Shown in pieces: positions 5,195 to 6,427 of a DNA stretch of 6,427 nucleotides. The position numbers were made by a program, and so were the translations under genes. A model generated the notes under the pieces. That model ran no database searches. It was not told where the DNA came from and saw nothing but the letters and a program-made list of their open reading frames with translations. This DNA is from an uncultured Clostridia bacterium (lineage in GTDB: Bacteria > Bacillota > Clostridia > TANB77 > CAG-508), in NCBI GenBank assembly GCA_944393345.1, contig CALXZW010000071.1:1-6427 (forward strand), in the 5' to 3' direction. Each line of letters begins with the position of its first letter. The stretch's first letter is position 1.

Positions 5195-6058
5195 TTATTT
5201 ATTTTCTTCTTTTTCTGGTACAAATATATTTTTAGCTACCACATTTAACTCTACCACATTCATAGAAGTTAATTTTTCAATTTCTCTTCTTGCTTTTTTC
5301 TTAAATTCTGTAATTCCATCTATAACATTATACCCATAATAAATTGTAACTTCCATATATATTTTTGCACCTTCTCCATAATTCTCTACTCTCAATTTTA
5401 AAATTTTATATATTGCTGGTGTTTCTGTTACTAAATATTCTAATATTTGTCTAAAAACTGTATCAGATATTGTAAAATTTCCTAAGTAACTAAATGTTGG
5501 TCTTATTATAGATTTTTCTGATATATATGGTTCTTTTCCTTTTCCCTTTGACTTAAATATTTGTAATGGATCTAGCAAATATCCTGAAAAATCCTTTTTT
5601 ATTTGAAAAGTTGGAACTGGTATAACATGTTTCCCTTCTGTAACTCTTATTCTTCTTGCTGTTTCCATTTCTTGTTTTGTTGCAACATCTGTTATATATA
5701 TAGTCTCTGATATTTCTGGAAGTTCTAAATTTGCAGCAATCTTTTTTACCATTCCATCAGATGTTCCAAGTATTAAGATACTTTGTGGTTTATATTTTTT
5801 AAATGCTTTTATAATTTCTTGTTTTTCCTCATCTTTATAAAACAAAGCATGTTTTACGGTTTCTATTTTGGTTGGAGCTTTTTTAGCAGATTCACCTGCA
5901 ATCACTTCATTATCATGAATTAATAAACCATCATCAATTATAAAATGAATATCTTTTTCACTTGCTACCATTTGTGCTCTATAACTCTTACCTGTACCTG
6001 ATGGTCCTACAAATGCATATACTTTTATTTTATTTCCTAACAAATCTTTTAGTATCAT
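5195..6058 (-). CDS. P-loop NTPase fused to a C-terminal Asp23/Gls24-like domain
   Basis: A 287-residue cytoplasmic protein with two parts. Residues 1-160 look like a nucleotide-binding domain: Walker A GPSGTGKS (18-25), a hydrophobic strand ending in two acids, HFIIDDGLLI (38-47), that could be Walker B-like, and a strand-turn SILILGTSDGM (93-103) like a sensor segment. Residues about 190-280 fit the Asp23/Gls24/YloU family: FTISDTVFRQILEYLV, then strands IYMEVTIYYG, a helix KKKARREIEKL and the ending MNVVELNVVAKNIF. Asp23-family proteins are linked to the cell envelope and membrane in Gram-positives, usually without an NTPase part. No signal peptide or membrane helix is seen. AAGGAAGGA precedes the ATG and a promoter lies just upstream. 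It heads the cmk-plsC operon, which hints at a role near lipid or envelope growth, but function is unknown. The P-loop call is strong; the Asp23 call is fold recognition by eye. Confidence 0.8.
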   Translation of the reverse strand: MILKDLLGNKIKVYAFVGPSGTGKSYRAQMVASEKDIHFIIDDGLLIHDNEVIAGESAKKAPTKIETVKHALFYKDEEKQEIIKAFKKYKPQSILILGTSDGMVKKIAANLELPEISETIYITDVATKQEMETARRIRVTEGKHVIPVPTFQIKKDFSGYLLDPLQIFKSKGKGKEPYISEKSIIRPTFSYLGNFTISDTVFRQILEYLVTETPAIYKILKLRVENYGEGAKIYMEVTIYYGYNVIDGITEFKKKARREIEKLTSMNVVELNVVAKNIFVPEKEENK

Positions 6059-6084
6059 TTTTTATCCTTCCTTTTTCTTTATCT

Positions 6085-6113
6085 ATTTTACTATAAAGTT
6101 TTATAAATAGCAA
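6085..6113 (-). promoter_or_regulatory. Promoter of the P-loop/Asp23-cmk-plsC operon
   Basis: Minus strand: -35 TTGCTA at 6113-6108, a 17-nt spacer, and -10 TAAAAT at 6090-6085. The predicted start is near 6078, about 20 nt before the first ATG. AAGGAAGGA at 6072-6064 is the ribosome binding site. Confidence 0.65.
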
Positions 6114-6127
6114 GGGACAATCAGGGC

Positions 6128-6163
6128 CGTTTTTGCTTGGACATTTTTGTCCAAAAAGAAACG
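6128..6163. repeat. Imperfect long inverted repeat in a GTCC-rich spacer
   Basis: CGTTTTTGCTTGGACA (6128-6143) and TGTCCAAAAAGAAACG (6148-6163) form a 16-position stem with two mismatches and a TTTT loop; the inner 7 bp are perfect. Flanking GGGACA (6114-6119) and GTCCATAATTGGAC (6163-6176) add further GTCC/GGAC units. It resembles the GGAC-bounded palindromic repeats found between genes in many Clostridia-like genomes, but copy number cannot be judged from one window. Confidence 0.6.
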
Positions 6164-6177
6164 TCCATAATTGGACA
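6153..6177 (-). terminator. Probable rlmN terminator
   Basis: On the minus strand, GTCCA-ATTA-TGGAC (6176-6163) follows the rlmN stop by only three bases and is followed by GTTTCTTTTT. The stem is short (5 bp), and its 3' half can instead join the longer inverted repeat at 6128-6163, so either or both may end the transcript. Confidence 0.45.
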
Positions 6178-6179
6178 TA

Positions 6180-6427
6180 TTACAAATTTTTTCTTCTTAG
6201 CTGTCCGCAAGCTGCATCTATGTCTGAACCTAATTCTCTTCTTATTGTTGCTACTATTCCGTTTTCGTTTAAGTAATCTCTAAACTTTATTATATTCTCA
6301 TTTGTCGATTTAGTATATACACCATTTTCTATTTTATTAATAGGTATTAAGTTTACATGACATAACATTCCTTTTAATAATTTTACTAAATTTTTGGCAT
6401 CTTCTAAATTGTCATTATTATCTTTTG
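6180..6427 (-). CDS. rlmN: 23S rRNA (adenine-C2)-methyltransferase RlmN, C-terminal ~81 residues (runs off right edge)
   Basis: RlmN is a radical-SAM enzyme that methylates A2503 of 23S rRNA and A37 of some tRNAs. Only the C-terminus is visible, as the frame is open to the window edge; the Met at 6368 is internal, not the start. Recognisable family blocks are LEDAKNLVKLLKGMLCHVNL followed by IPIN, FRDYLNENGI, and the hallmark TIRRELGSDIDAACGQLR near the end. The Cys in AACGQLR is the conserved catalytic residue that carries the methyl group (Cys355 in the E. coli enzyme). The radical-SAM CxxxCxxC motif would lie outside the window. The protein ends shortly after this motif (RKNL), as usual. 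Cfr-type paralogues share the fold, but this ending fits RlmN best. Confidence 0.93.
   Translation of the reverse strand, partial: KDNNDNLEDAKNLVKLLKGMLCHVNLIPINKIENGVYTKSTNENIIKFRDYLNENGIVATIRRELGSDIDAACGQLRRKNL

Noticed and set aside
5179..5223. Upstream ATG for cmk giving 237 residues
   Set aside because: It would overlap the preceding gene and add a Lys-rich extension absent from the family; GGGGGAG points to the start at 5178.
4655..5339. Three short plus-strand frames opposite cmk and the P-loop gene
   Set aside because: Shadows of real coding frames, hydrophobic only because Lys/Glu codons read as Phe/Leu on the other strand.
1..6427. CRISPR arrays, tRNA or rRNA genes, insertion-sequence transposases
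   Set aside because: No regularly spaced repeats, no cloverleaf or rRNA-like stretch, and no transposase frame were seen on either strand.

Overview
This is a very AT-rich chromosomal segment. A T-box leader, an LPXTG-anchored surface protein, an Asp23-type domain and strong AGGAGG-like ribosome binding sites point to a low-GC Gram-positive bacterium (Bacillota, most likely a Clostridia-like lineage). The standard bacterial code fits every gene. The species cannot be named from sequence alone.

Layout, left to right. (1) Positions 1-107 hold the 5' end of an unrecognised minus-strand gene. It is preceded by its own promoter and a complete T-box leader (about 195-459), whose specifier I read as a Phe codon (UUC). 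(2) A divergent promoter drives a plus-strand von Willebrand A (VWA) surface protein with signal peptide, intact MIDAS and LPKTG sorting signal (588-1928), ended by a strong bidirectional terminator. (3) The 560-base gap 1929-2491 has no large gene but is dense with signals. It contains a relic of an enolase 3' end, a consensus sigma-A promoter driving a roughly 87-nt RNA with its own terminator, and, convergent to that RNA, a 37-codon gene for a purely hydrophobic peptide with a strong but hairpin-sequestered ribosome binding site and its own promoter. This is the layout of a type I toxin-antitoxin module of the BsrG/SR4 or TxpA/RatA kind. The module lies between two direct copies of the enolase 3' end plus its terminator hairpin. 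(4) Everything from 2492 to the right edge is minus strand and housekeeping: enolase (eno), a PlsC-type acyltransferase, cytidylate kinase (cmk), a P-loop/Asp23 fusion protein, and the 3' end of rlmN.

How the genes relate. The P-loop/Asp23 gene, cmk and plsC look like one operon from a promoter at 6085-6113; eno lies downstream with no clear terminator or strong promoter in between. cmk supplies CDP/dCDP and plsC makes phosphatidic acid for membrane lipids; the role of the P-loop/Asp23 protein is unknown. A GTCC-rich set of nested palindromes separates rlmN from this operon.

The most interesting items are the putative type I toxin-antitoxin module, its placement between duplicated enolase 3' ends, and the P-loop/Asp23 fusion. 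All calls come from reading the sequence; no database search was possible.
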